Counted from the first letter of the stretch, positions 24,830 through 33,191 are shown. The stretch: 64,000 bases of DNA from JACVRW01 sp963733885 (GCA_963733885.1 CAVTES010000015.1:124001-188000), one strand, 5' to 3'. Notes: a model not told the origin generated them from the letters alone. Numbers and translations are program-made.

Positions 24830-25744
24830 ATGATCGAGCGCGCCACGGCGATCGCGCGGGTGCTCGAACGCAGCGGGCGCTCGATGGTCGACTCGGCGGG
24901 GACGCGGGACGCAGCGCAGGTCGCCTACTACCTCGTCATGTCGTTCCCGGCGCTGCTGCTTCTGCTGGTCTGGGGCTTCTCGACCGTGCTCCAAGACGAC
25001 AGCGTGCGCGAGGAGATCGTGGACGCGATCATGCACGGCCTACCGATCGCGGACCCCTCGGACCGCAATCAGGTCGAGCGGCTCCTGGACGACGTCGCGG
25101 CCGGCGCGGGCGGGCTCGGATGGCTCGGAGCCGTGGCCCTGCTGTACGCGGCGAGCGGTGCCATCGGCGCCACGCGCCATGCAGTGAACGGGGCCTGGGG
25201 CGACCGCGAAACCCGGCCGTTCGCACAGGGCAAGGCGCTCGACGCGGGCCTCACGCTCGTGGTCGGGCCGGTCCTGATCATCGCGCTCGGGCTGACGCTG
25301 TCCGGCGAGCTGTCCTCCTCGATAGGTGACCGTCCCTGGCTCGCCGCCGTCGCGCAGTTCGCTGTCACTCGGCTGCTCCCACTTGCACTGCTGCTCGCCT
25401 TACTGGCGGGCCTGTTCAGGGTGCTGCCGGAGTCGAAGAAGGCCACTTGGCGCACCTCCTGGCCGGGGGCGCTCGTGTCGGTCCTGGCGATCGTGGCGAT
25501 CCAGCTGGGCACCAAGGTCTACTTCGACGTCGTCGGGGACTCGAACGCCGTCTACGGGACCATGGGGGTGCTCCTGGCGGTCGTCTTCGCGGCCTATCTG
25601 ATCGCGCTGGCGGTGATCTTGGGCGCGCATGTCTCAGCCGCTGTGGGCCGGCCGGCCGAGGAGCCGAGCGGGCCGACCCCGGGGCTCGGGCGCAGCGTCG
25701 CCGAAGCCCTCCGCGGCCTGTTCGTGCGCAGGCGCCGCGCATAG
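24830..25744 (+). CDS. YihY/UPF0761 (BrkB-like) membrane protein, copy 1
   Basis: A 304-residue membrane protein with six helices, including VAYYLVMSFPALLLLLVWGF, GGLGWLGAVALLYAASGAIG, LTLVVGPVLIIALGLTLS, LLPLALLLALLAGLFRVLP, PGALVSVLAIVAIQLGTKVY and YGTMGVLLAVVFAAYLIALAVILGA. The last helices carry the YihY signature (VYGTMGV...). It starts eight bases after the HerA-like stop. Once named ribonuclease BN by mistake; the true function of the family is unknown. A second, diverged member is at 31958. Confidence 0.85.
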   Translation: MIERATAIARVLERSGRSMVDSAGTRDAAQVAYYLVMSFPALLLLLVWGFSTVLQDDSVREEIVDAIMHGLPIADPSDRNQVERLLDDVAAGAGGLGWLGAVALLYAASGAIGATRHAVNGAWGDRETRPFAQGKALDAGLTLVVGPVLIIALGLTLSGELSSSIGDRPWLAAVAQFAVTRLLPLALLLALLAGLFRVLPESKKATWRTSWPGALVSVLAIVAIQLGTKVYFDVVGDSNAVYGTMGVLLAVVFAAYLIALAVILGAHVSAAVGRPAEEPSGPTPGLGRSVAEALRGLFVRRRRA

Positions 25745-26428
25745 ATGACCGTCTCGGCGCTCGCCTTCGACGTCTTCGGGACCCTCCTGGACTGGCGCTC
25801 GGGGATCACGGAGGCGTTTCGGGCCAGCGGGGTCGCCGGTGACCCGGAGGAGCTCGCCGACGACTGGCGCGGGCGGTACCGGCCGATCCTCGCCGAGGTC
25901 AACGAGGGCTCGCGGCCGTGGGGCAACTTCGACGACCTTCACCTCGCGACGCTCGACGACCTCCTCGCCGAGCGGGGCATCGACCTCTCGGTCGAGGAGC
26001 GACATCGGCTCGTCGGCGCATGGCACAGGTTGGACTCGTGGCCCGACGTGCGTGTGGGCCTTGACGCCCTGCGCCGCCGGCAGGTCACCGCGGCGCTCTC
26101 CAACGGCCACGTGGCTCTGCTTATCGACCTTGCGCGCCATGGGGACCTGCGTTTCGACTGCCTGCTCTCGGCCGAGCTGGCACGCGCCTACAAGCCCGCG
26201 CCCGAGGCTTACTGGACCGCGGCGCGCCTGCTCGGCGTGGCGCCCGCCGAGCTCATGTTGGTGGCCGCACACGCATGGGATCTGGAGGGCGCTCGCGAGG
26301 CCGGGCTGCGCACGGCGTTCGTCGCCCGGCCGCTCGAGTACGGGCCTGACTCCGTCCCTCCCGCGGACGCCGGCGCCGACGAGTCGGTCGCGGACCTACT
26401 CGAGCTGGCTGGGCGCATGGTCGCCTGA
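25745..26428 (+). CDS. HAD hydrolase, haloacid-dehalogenase type II
   Basis: A 227-residue HAD enzyme. Motif I is LAFDVFGTLLDW (nucleophile Asp in F-D-V-F-G-T), motif II AALSNGHVAL, motif III around RAYKPAPEAY (Lys) and motif IV LVAAHAWDLEGAREAGLRTAF. The F-D-V-F-G-T-L opening and the S-N-G motif are those of L-2-haloacid dehalogenases, but many such proteins are general phosphatases. The ATG follows the YihY stop with no gap, so the genes are coupled. A natural haloacid substrate is not implied. Confidence 0.85.
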   Translation: MTVSALAFDVFGTLLDWRSGITEAFRASGVAGDPEELADDWRGRYRPILAEVNEGSRPWGNFDDLHLATLDDLLAERGIDLSVEERHRLVGAWHRLDSWPDVRVGLDALRRRQVTAALSNGHVALLIDLARHGDLRFDCLLSAELARAYKPAPEAYWTAARLLGVAPAELMLVAAHAWDLEGAREAGLRTAFVARPLEYGPDSVPPADAGADESVADLLELAGRMVA

Positions 26429-26478
26429 CGCCGTGTATGCACGTCGCTGCATCCGGTAGACCGGATGAGCATCGCCGG

Positions 26479-26780
26479 ATGACTAGTCGACGACTTCCCA
26501 CCTACCGCCAAGCAGTCGCCACCTGCGCCTTCATGGCGCTGATCGCGTTGGCGTGTGCAGGTCTGCTGAGCGCCGCGGCGCTCGTCCCGGCCCCGCGATG
26601 CTGCCGTTCATCGTCACGGTTTGCGTGGTGGTCCCGATGGTGGTCGCCTTGGAGTCGACCTCGGCGCTCGCTGTGCTTCGGCAGCGGTGGTCGCGGAACC
26701 GACTCGACGCACGAGCAGTGGGCCAGCTGCGCCGTGAGCTCGACCGTCTGCCCGAGACCGGCCACCCGCTCGATCTCTGA
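26479..26780 (+). CDS. Small two-helix membrane protein, frameshifted
   Basis: The reading starts MTSRRLPTYRQAVATCAFMA and its first helix LIALACAGLLSAAALVPAP, then at about 26590-26600 passes into another frame: AMLPFIVTVCVVVPMVVALE (second helix), then LRQRWSRNRLDARAVGQLRR and ELDRLPETGHPLDL, stopping at 26780. A one-base change in a CCCCGCG run joins them into about 100 residues. The pieces fit too well for chance. GAGCAT lies at -12 to -7 from the ATG, so a leaderless start is possible. The sequence just before it, with repeated CCGGATGA, is a degenerate inverted repeat. Function unknown. Confidence 0.6.
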
Positions 26781-26789
26781 CGGCGACGC

Positions 26790-27062
26790 TCAGCTGCCCA
26801 GCAGCTTCGCCTTCTGCGCCGCGAACTCCTCGTCCGTGAGGATGCCCTGCTGGTGGAGTTCTCCGAGCTGCTTGAGCTGCTCGATCGGATCCGCGGCCGG
26901 CGCGGCCGCTGCGGCGGGTGCGGCAGGGGCGGGCTCCTGGGAACCGTAATCGTCCTGCTGTGACCAGCGGTTGGCCTGGCGGCGGCTCACGCGGTTCGAG
27001 ACGGCGGTCGCGGTACCGGCAACCACGGCTGTGCGGGCCATCCCGCGCAGTAGTCCTGGCAT
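26790..27062 (-). CDS. SHOCT-domain protein
   Basis: A 90-residue protein. The N-terminal RGMARTAVVAGTATAVSNRV may associate with membranes, a Pro/Ala linker follows, and the C-terminal SHOCT domain reads IEQLKQLGELHQQGILTDEE FAAQKAKLL (split here only for length). The ATG at 27062 has AAAGGA upstream and fits the family better than the longer frame. SHOCT domains are short helical hairpins that mediate oligomer formation. Last gene of the three-gene operon driven from the promoter at 28057-28102. Confidence 0.78.
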   Translation of the reverse strand: MPGLLRGMARTAVVAGTATAVSNRVSRRQANRWSQQDDYGSQEPAPAAPAAAAAPAADPIEQLKQLGELHQQGILTDEEFAAQKAKLLGS

Positions 27063-27078
27063 GGCTCTGTCCTTTCCG

Positions 27079-27528
27079 TCAGGACGCCGCCGACTCGGCG
27101 GCGTCGAGGGCGTCGATGAGGTCCTGTGCCGGAATACGCTCGAATGCGACCGGCACGCCGCCGTTGCGGCGCACGGCGGCAATGAAGGGCGCCGCCCACC
27201 GGTTCTCGTAGACGATCATCACGGCGGCGCTGCCCGGCTCGATCTCCTCGGCAGCCTTCGCGGCGTCGTCGTCACCGAGCAGGCCGGACGACGCGCCCTC
27301 GAAGACCGTGAAGTCGCCGACGCCCTTGTCGCTGAGATCCGTGGCGTCGAACCCCGAGAATGTCCCATCCTCGTTCTTCATCACGAACATGGCGTCGAGC
27401 ACGCGGATGATCCCGCGTTCGACCATGTCCACGAGGAGCGGCGCCGCCTCGCCGGTCATCGGCGCGCCGGGCGGATAGGCGATCACAACTATGTCGACCG
27501 GGCCGAGCTCCTCATCGTGAGCTTCCAT
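27079..27528 (-). CDS. DUF6325-family protein
   Basis: A 149-residue soluble protein beginning MEAHDEELGPVDIVVIAYPP, with LVDMVERGIIRVLDAMFVMK, FDATDLSDKGVGDFTVFEGA, SGLLGDDDAAKAAEEIEPGS and VMIVYENRWAAPFIAAVRRN. The strand-helix pattern and the E-N-R-W/A-x-P-F motif are those of DUF6325, an actinobacterial family of unknown function found beside SHOCT proteins. GGAGG lies 6 bases before the ATG. It sits between the SHOCT and PLDc_N-SHOCT genes, 16 and 35 bases away, so the three are one operon. Confidence 0.78.
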   Translation of the reverse strand: MEAHDEELGPVDIVVIAYPPGAPMTGEAAPLLVDMVERGIIRVLDAMFVMKNEDGTFSGFDATDLSDKGVGDFTVFEGASSGLLGDDDAAKAAEEIEPGSAAVMIVYENRWAAPFIAAVRRNGGVPVAFERIPAQDLIDALDAAESAAS

Positions 27529-27563
27529 GCGTACCTCCGTTTTGATCTGTGGTGGTGGCCACC

Positions 27564-27953
27564 CTACGCCAGCGCCTTCTTCTTGAGCGCGTCGAACTCT
27601 GCCTGCGTGATCGCTCCCGCGTCGAGCAGCTCCTTGGCCTTGGCGATCTCGGCGGCCGACCCCCCTGCCGTTTCGCGCACGTATTGGTCGAGCTCCTGCC
27701 GCTGGGCCTGGGCTTGCTTGACGCTGCGCTCGCGCATCCCGTCATGCTGGGCGATCAGATACACAAGCACGCCGAGGAACGGCAAGACGATCACGAACAC
27801 GACCCACCCCGCCTTGCCCCAGCCGCCGATGTCGTCGCGGCGGAACACGTCGATGAAGACGGTGATCACGATCCAGATCCAGATCACCCAGCAGAAGAAG
27901 ATGATCATCGTCCAGAGGACGTCCAAGAACGGATAGTCGGCCGCAATAGGCAT
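27564..27953 (-). CDS. PLDc_N/SHOCT membrane protein
   Basis: A 129-residue protein. Two helices, VLWTMIIFFCWVIWIWIVIT and KAGWVVFVIVLPFLGVLVYL, flank FIDVFRRDDIGGWGKAGW, the PLD-nuclease N-terminal-type (PLDc_N) module, and the C-terminus is a SHOCT domain (IAKAKELLDAGAITQAEFDA). GAGGGAG precedes the ATG. First gene of an operon with DUF6325 and SHOCT proteins; the promoter at 28057-28102 predicts a leader of about 97 bases, unlike the leaderless genes under the other copies. Possibly a membrane-stress module; function unknown. Confidence 0.8.
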   Translation of the reverse strand: MPIAADYPFLDVLWTMIIFFCWVIWIWIVITVFIDVFRRDDIGGWGKAGWVVFVIVLPFLGVLVYLIAQHDGMRERSVKQAQAQRQELDQYVRETAGGSAAEIAKAKELLDAGAITQAEFDALKKKALA

Positions 27954-28056
27954 CTCGTCAGGCTCCCTCTATCGACAGCGAATCCAGAGCGGATATTGGC
28001 GCATGGACGGCGTTCGTGCGTGCACGGTTCGCCAAATCTCGCTCGCCATGCGGCGA

Positions 28057-28102
28057 AGACTCACCGGGTGGCGGGTGAGTGCGCCTCACCTTCCGCGGGT
28101 GA
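28057..28102 (-). promoter_or_regulatory. Triple half-site promoter, copy 5
   Basis: Minus strand: TCACCC (28102-28097), N5, AGGTGA (one mismatch), N7, TCACCC (28078-28073), N10, GAGTCT (28062-28057). +1 is predicted at 28050. One base on is an ATG with a 26-codon frame (28049 downward) that could be a leader peptide; the first clear gene is the PLDc_N-SHOCT gene at 27953. Confidence 0.65.
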
Positions 28103-28111
28103 ATCGCAGGT

Positions 28112-28876
28112 CTATGCCGGAAGGCCGGCGAAGTACTCGAGCGCCTTGCGGGTCTTGGTCGCCTGCTCCCCCGCCAGGTCGATGCCGAGGCCGCTCAGGA
28201 ACACGCGCGATTCGGTCGCGACCCCGAACCACTCAGCGGGGACGCACTTCGTGGACAGCTCGAGGATGCGCGAGCCGTCCGGGTAGAACCACAGCTCGAC
28301 GGCGAGCTTGCGTCCGAGCCCCTCGGGCATCACCTTCAGCTTGAGGACGTTGATCGGACCGAGGACCGAGAGGTCATCGAGCCCGACGCCCTCGGGCGCG
28401 TGCGCCGCGAAGAATTCGCGCTGCGGCTTCGAGTACAGCTTGCTCAGCGGATGCTTACCCGCGGTCGTCTCAGCGACGTCTCCCTTCGCCTGGCCCTTGA
28501 ACGATCCCGAGCACACGAAGCTGCCCGGCATCGCGTCCACCTCGACCACGAAGTCGGGGCGGGCGCGCAGGTGGTCGGGCAGCTCCGTGGGCACCACGGG
28601 ACGCAGCTTCACGACGTTGTCGTCCGGTGCGCCCTGGGTCCGCCGCGCGCGCACCACGACGCCGGCCCTGTCGAGGGCCAGGTCGGGCGTGTCGAAGAAG
28701 AACACCTGGCGCAGGCGGGCGTCCAGCGGATCGATGCCAAGCGCAGCGACGGCCGACAGGCGGTCCTCGTCCTGCACGGTGAGCTTCAGCTCGACGCTGT
28801 CGGCATCGCCTACGAGCCGAAGCAGCTCCTCGATCTGGGGGGTGAGCAGCTGGGTCGGGGCATCCTTGCCGTTCAT
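28112..28876 (-). CDS. CYTH-like (triphosphate tunnel) domain protein
   Basis: A 254-residue protein. Residues about 25-110 resemble the start of a CYTH/adenylate-cyclase-IV fold: SVELKLTV in the place of E-x-E-x-K, FFFDTPDLALDRAGVVVRARR (substrate-binding Arg residues), VVKLRP, and later VLKLKV, LAVELWFYPDGSRILELSTK. The first acidic residue of E-x-E-x-K is Ser, so catalysis on triphosphates may differ. Related actinobacterial proteins are often annotated adenylate cyclase without evidence. It ends within 10 bases of the promoter for the downstream operon. Activity unproven. Confidence 0.6.
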   Translation of the reverse strand: MNGKDAPTQLLTPQIEELLRLVGDADSVELKLTVQDEDRLSAVAALGIDPLDARLRQVFFFDTPDLALDRAGVVVRARRTQGAPDDNVVKLRPVVPTELPDHLRARPDFVVEVDAMPGSFVCSGSFKGQAKGDVAETTAGKHPLSKLYSKPQREFFAAHAPEGVGLDDLSVLGPINVLKLKVMPEGLGRKLAVELWFYPDGSRILELSTKCVPAEWFGVATESRVFLSGLGIDLAGEQATKTRKALEYFAGLPA

Positions 28877-28945
28877 GTGCCCACTATCGCAGACCTAGGG
28901 AGCGGGATCGATGCCCCAACCAGGCCAGGTTGCGAAGCTTTCCCG

Positions 28946-29275
28946 ATGGCGCCCGTCGGAGTGATCGCCGTGGATCCTCGCGAGCCGTTCCGCCACGCCG
29001 CGCGCGAGGTGGTCTCGGCAACTCCGGGGTTCGCCTGGCTCGCGGAGGCCGCGTCCGCCGAGGAGGCGCTCGAGGCAGCGGTTCAGCTGCGTCCGGGGCT
29101 CGTGCTCGTCGAGAAGGACATGCCCGGGATCGACGGCCGCGAGACCGCGCGTCTTCTGGAGCAGACGCTGCCGGAAACGGTGGTGGTGCTCGTCTCAGCT
29201 GACGGAGCGCCGGACCTCCGGACGCTTACGCCGGGCGCCTTGCGCGCGTTGTGGGACGCCCACGGACCTGATTGA
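28946..29275 (+). CDS. Degenerate response-regulator receiver domain
   Basis: A 109-residue stand-alone receiver fold beginning MAPVGVIAVDPREPFRHAAR. The phospho-acceptor strand reads LVLVEKDMPGIDGRETARLL: aligned with the usual L-L-D-x-x-M-P-G, the Asp is Glu. The acidic pair after the first strand is reduced to one Asp (AVD). VVVLVSADG keeps the Ser/Thr. The Lys before the last strand is missing. It should not accept phosphate and the Glu may mimic the phosphorylated state. GAAGCT at -12 to -7 suggests a leaderless start. It lies 85 bases before a LuxR regulator and may act with it. Confidence 0.7.
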   Translation: MAPVGVIAVDPREPFRHAAREVVSATPGFAWLAEAASAEEALEAAVQLRPGLVLVEKDMPGIDGRETARLLEQTLPETVVVLVSADGAPDLRTLTPGALRALWDAHGPD

Positions 29276-29360
29276 CTCCCAAGCGGCTTGGACTCTGGAA
29301 GGGACTCCGCCGACGCCTGGATCGAAACAGCTAGCGCCCCCACTGGCCACGAGGAGCGCC

Positions 29361-31961
29361 GTGCCGTCCCCCGCCAGAGGAACGGTTGTACGGCCACGTC
29401 TCGTGGAGCTCCTCGATCGGGGCACGGAGCGCCCGTTCACGCTCGTCTCGGCGCCGGCCGGATCGGGCAAGACCGAGCTGCTCGCGCAGTGGATCGGTGC
29501 TGCGAGGCCCCCCGGGCCGGTCGCCTGGGTCCCGCTCGGCCGCGACGACGCCGACCCGCATCGCTTCTGGGCCGACGTGATGGCTTCGCTGGGCGCCGCG
29601 CGCGTCGAGCTCGCCACGCTCGCCCCGCCGCCACGCGGTGAGTTGAGGCCGTTCCTTACGAGCGTGATCAACACCATGTCGGGGGTGGACGAGCCGCTCG
29701 TGCTCGTGCTGGACGACCTCCACCTCGTCGGCTCGGCCGGCATCGTTCGCGACCTCGAGTGGGTGCTCGAAAACGCGCCGCCCAACTTCCGCCTGGTGGC
29801 GGCCACGCGAAGCGATCCGCTGTTCCGCCTCCAGCGCCTGAGGGTGGCCGAGCGGATGAGCGAGGTGCGCGCTGCGGATCTCGCGTTCACGCGCGAGGAG
29901 GCGACCGCGCTGCTGGATGGGCTTGACCTGCCCGGCGAGGACCTGGATCTGCTGTGGCGCCGCACGGAGGGCTGGGCGGCCGGCCTGAAGCTCGCCCGGC
30001 TCTCCCTGGACGGCCATCGCGACCCGCGTGCGTTCGTCGCCGGGTTCGCCGGCGGCGACAGCGCGGTGAGCGACTACCTGATCTCGGAGGTGGTCGCGCG
30101 TCAGCCCGCCGACACGCTTCAGTTCCTGCTGCGGACGTCGATCGCCGAGAGGATGACCGGCGACCTGGCCGACGCGCTGACAGGCACGGCGAGCGGGAGC
30201 CACACGCTGCGCGCGCTCGCGGGCCGGGACGCGTTCGTCAGCCCCGTGGGCGACGAGGGGGGCTGGTACCGCTACCACCGCCTGTTCGCCGAGGTGCTGC
30301 GTGCCGAGCTGCATCGCCGCCTGCCGGGCGAAGCGCCGCGGCTGCACCGGATCGCGGCCGCCTGGCACGCCCGCTACGGCACCCCCCTGGAGGCCCTCAG
30401 CCACGCGGTGGAGGCGGGCGACTGGGCCCTGGCGGCCGAGGTGCTGGGGGACCAGTGGCTCATATTCGTCCTGCGGGGCGGCGGCACGGTGCTGTACGAG
30501 CTGGTGGAGCGGATCCCGGAAGAGGCCGTGCGTGGCGACGCGGAGCTGGCCCTCGCCACGGCCGGTCTCCTGCTCGAGCAGGGCGACCACGAGGGCGCCG
30601 ACGGGCTGCTCCTGCGGGCCTACGAGCTCGCGATCGACCTGCCCGAACCGCGGCGTCGCCGCTTTGCGGTGACCTCGACCGCGACCTCGCTGTACCGCGC
30701 GCGCCTGCGCGGAGACGTCCAGGAGGCGCTCAGCGCCGCCCGCCTCGTGCTCGACGAGCACTGGGACCGGGAGGTGGCCGTGGAGGTGCGCGCCCTCACC
30801 CTCGCGAACCTCGGCATCGCGGAGTACTGGGACGGCGAGCTCGGCGCTGCGGGGGAGCACCTGCAGCAGGCCGCCGGCCTGGCGCTCGAGTGCGGCAACG
30901 ACTTCGTCCTGTTCCTGGCTGAGAGCTACGCGGCGGCCGCGGACGCCCGCGAGGGCCGCCTGCGGGAGGCACGCACGCGCGCTCACACGGCGATTCAACT
31001 GGCTGAGCGAAGGGGTTGGACCCAGCTGGCGCACGCAGCGATCGCTTACTCGACATTGTCGACCGTCCACCTGTGGCAGGGCGAGCTGGACGCGGCGGAG
31101 CAGCTCGCCGAGCGGGCGACCGAGACGCTCGAGCACTCCACGGAGCCGCTGCTGCGTCCCACGGTGGGGCAGCTTCGCGCCCGCCTCTGCATCTTGCGGG
31201 GCGACCCCCTGACGGCGCTGGACCTGCTCGTGGCGGCAGGGGCGGAGGGGCCGCTGCCGCCGTTCCTGCGGGTATCCAACGGCCTGCTCGAGGCGGAGCT
31301 CTGGCTCGGGCTGGGCGAGCCCGCGCGGGCGCGCAGCCGTCTCGCCGAGGTCGACGCCGAGAACGCCTCCGACGCCGCGATCGGTTTGGCGCGGCTCGAG
31401 CTCGCGAGCGGCGATCCGGGAGCGGCCATCCGGGCTGTCGCGGCCTTCCTCGCGGACGCACGCGAGCCCGTGCTTCCGTTCGCGCGCACGGAGGCCTGGG
31501 CCATCGACGCCATCGCCCGCGACGCGGTGCACGACGAGGAAGGGGCGATGCGGGCCCTCGAGCGGGCGCTCGACCTGGCTGAGCCGCGCGGGTACTCGGG
31601 GATCCTCGCCCGCTACGGTGCTCCGCTGCGTGCGCTTCTGCGGCGCCGCGTGGAACGGGGAACCGGGCACCGGGCGCTCGCCGCACATCTCCTCTCGACG
31701 ATGGCCGAGAGCTCAGCCTCCGAGCGCGCCGCGCCCATCGCCCTGCTCGAGCCGCTCAGCGATCGCGAGCTGGCGGTGCTTCGGTTCCTCCCGACGATGA
31801 TGTCGAACGCGGAGATCGCCTCCGAGATGTTCGTCTCGGTGAACACCGTCAAGACGCACCTCAAGCACGTCTACCGGAAACTCGACGTGACCGACCGCAG
31901 GGACTGCGTCAGGCGCGCGCGTGAGCTGCGGCTGCTCAGTCCCGGGCTCGGCGACCATTGA
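29361..31961 (+). CDS. MalT-like LuxR-family ATPase regulator (LAL type)
   Basis: An 866-residue regulator. Walker A is APAGSGKT at 31-38, Walker B LVLVLDDLHLVGS, then FRLVAATRSDPLFRLQRLRV (sensor 1), a long helical TPR-like middle and a C-terminal HTH_LuxR domain from about residue 800 (LSDRELAVLRFLPTMMSNAE, then IASEMFVSVNTVKTHLKHVY). STAND-class ATPases of this kind bind an inducer, multimerise with ATP and activate transcription. The GTG at 29361 has GAGGAG at 29351-29356. The downstream YihY gene overlaps its stop, so the regulator may be co-transcribed with genes to 33113. Inducer unknown. Confidence 0.88.
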   Translation: MPSPARGTVVRPRLVELLDRGTERPFTLVSAPAGSGKTELLAQWIGAARPPGPVAWVPLGRDDADPHRFWADVMASLGAARVELATLAPPPRGELRPFLTSVINTMSGVDEPLVLVLDDLHLVGSAGIVRDLEWVLENAPPNFRLVAATRSDPLFRLQRLRVAERMSEVRAADLAFTREEATALLDGLDLPGEDLDLLWRRTEGWAAGLKLARLSLDGHRDPRAFVAGFAGGDSAVSDYLISEVVARQPADTLQFLLRTSIAERMTGDLADALTGTASGSHTLRALAGRDAFVSPVGDEGGWYRYHRLFAEVLRAELHRRLPGEAPRLHRIAAAWHARYGTPLEALSHAVEAGDWALAAEVLGDQWLIFVLRGGGTVLYELVERIPEEAVRGDAELALATAGLLLEQGDHEGADGLLLRAYELAIDLPEPRRRRFAVTSTATSLYRARLRGDVQEALSAARLVLDEHWDREVAVEVRALTLANLGIAEYWDGELGAAGEHLQQAAGLALECGNDFVLFLAESYAAAADAREGRLREARTRAHTAIQLAERRGWTQLAHAAIAYSTLSTVHLWQGELDAAEQLAERATETLEHSTEPLLRPTVGQLRARLCILRGDPLTALDLLVAAGAEGPLPPFLRVSNGLLEAELWLGLGEPARARSRLAEVDAENASDAAIGLARLELASGDPGAAIRAVAAFLADAREPVLPFARTEAWAIDAIARDAVHDEEGAMRALERALDLAEPRGYSGILARYGAPLRALLRRRVERGTGHRALAAHLLSTMAESSASERAAPIALLEPLSDRELAVLRFLPTMMSNAEIASEMFVSVNTVKTHLKHVYRKLDVTDRRDCVRRARELRLLSPGLGDH

Positions 31962-32776
31962 GGCTGCCGGCGATCCCGCTGGGGGTCGCCGACTTCGGGC
32001 TTCGCTCGCTGCGCCGCTTCTTCGACATCGAGGGACCGCAACATGCGACCGTGATCGCGGCGCAGGCGTTCACCTCGCTGATCCCTTTCCTGGTAGTGGC
32101 GTCCGCGGTGGGCCCCGGGGACAAGGACCTTGCCGATCGCATCATCGAGCGCTTCAGCCTGGACGGGAGCTCGGCGCGCAGTGTGCGCTCGCTCTTCGCC
32201 AGCGCCGGCGAGGTCGAGAGCGCCGTGACCTGGGTCGGAGTCGTGATCCTGATTCTGGCCACGCTCTCCTTCACACGAGCCACTCAGCGGATGTTCCAGC
32301 GCGCGTACGGGACGACGGCGAAGGGCCCTCGCGACATCTGGCGGGGGCTCGCGTGGCTGGCAGGCTTCGCGGCGTGGGTCACGGTCAGCTCGCCGCTGAG
32401 GGACACGCTCGAGGACGTGGGCGGCCTGTTGGTGGCCCTGACCGCCTCCGGCGTCATCGGCCTCGTCCTCTGGCTCTGGACGCCGGCGATCCTGCTCGGG
32501 GTCTCAGACTGGCGGCGGCTGCTGCCGGGGGCCATCGTGTCCGGCATCCTCGGTGCGATCGCCAGCGTGGCCTCGGGGATCTACATTCCGATCCTGCTGG
32601 AGTGGTCGGCGGACAAGTACGGCCTTATCGGTATCGCGTTCTCGCTGCAGTCTTGGCTGCTCGTCATGGCGTTCGTGGTGGTCATCGGGGCCGTGGTTGG
32701 CGCGATTGCGAGCGAGCAGTACGGCGACCATATCCAGCGAATGACGCGGAGGAAGGTGCGTGAGCCGGCCGGTTGA
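31958..32776 (+). CDS. YihY (BrkB-like) membrane protein, copy 2
   Basis: A 272-residue membrane protein with six helices, among them VIAAQAFTSLIPFLVVASAV, WVGVVILILATLSFTRATQR, GLAWLAGFAAWVTVSSPL and LQSWLLVMAFVVVIGAVVGA. The pattern is YihY, though the C-terminal signature differs from the copy at 24830, and some loops are shortened. The start is a TTG (31958) whose last two bases form the TGA of the LuxR regulator, implying translational coupling. Function of the family is unknown. Confidence 0.75.
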   Translation: MRLPAIPLGVADFGLRSLRRFFDIEGPQHATVIAAQAFTSLIPFLVVASAVGPGDKDLADRIIERFSLDGSSARSVRSLFASAGEVESAVTWVGVVILILATLSFTRATQRMFQRAYGTTAKGPRDIWRGLAWLAGFAAWVTVSSPLRDTLEDVGGLLVALTASGVIGLVLWLWTPAILLGVSDWRRLLPGAIVSGILGAIASVASGIYIPILLEWSADKYGLIGIAFSLQSWLLVMAFVVVIGAVVGAIASEQYGDHIQRMTRRKVREPAG

Positions 32777-33113
32777 CGACGACGTGACCCGACGCACGCG
32801 GCTCGCGGCCGAGCGGACATGGCTCGCGTGGTGGCGCTCCGGGATCGCCGCGGCGACCGCGGCCGTCGCGGTGGGCGGCGTGGTGCCCGAGCTCGTGGAA
32901 GGGGGGCGGACCGCATACGTGGTGCTGGGCGCCGGCTACGCCGGACTGGCGGCCGCTGTGTTCGCCGCAGCGGCCGTTCGGCGCCGCCAGGTCGAGCGCT
33001 CGCTTGACCAGGGCGGGTACGCGGGGCTGGGGGAGGGAGGGGTGGTCGCCCTGACCCTGGTCGCGATGGCGCTCGCGCTGGCCACCCTCGTTGTCATCGT
33101 GGTGCAGGCGTAG
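32760..33113 (+). CDS. YidH/DUF202 membrane protein
   Basis: A 117-residue protein starting with a GTG inside the last codons of the YihY gene. The DUF202 opening is TRLAAERTWLAWWRSGIAAA, followed by three membrane helices, the second YVVLGAGYAGLAAAVFAAAA and the third GVVALTLVAMALALATLVVI. The R-x-x-L-A-x-E-R-T-x-L-A-W signature is complete. Overlap by 17 bases places it in the LuxR-YihY operon. Function unknown. Confidence 0.85.
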   Translation: MSRPVDDDVTRRTRLAAERTWLAWWRSGIAAATAAVAVGGVVPELVEGGRTAYVVLGAGYAGLAAAVFAAAAVRRRQVERSLDQGGYAGLGEGGVVALTLVAMALALATLVVIVVQA

Positions 33114-33138
33114 CGGGCGGCTGGAGAATGGGTCGGCT

Positions 33139-33184
33139 TCACCCGCCGCGGGTGATGCCCAGTCACCCGCTTGCGGGCGAGGCT
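33139..33184 (+). promoter_or_regulatory. Triple half-site promoter, copy 6
   Basis: TCACCC, N5, GGGTGA (33139-33155), N7, TCACCC (33163-33168), N10, GAGGCT (33179-33184). The predicted +1 is 33191, one base before the GTG at 33192. Confidence 0.7.
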
Positions 33185-33191
33185 CCGTGCC

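Noticed and set aside
29331..31688. 785-codon minus-strand frame
   Set aside because: It is a shadow opposite the LuxR regulator, which has clear Walker and HTH motifs.
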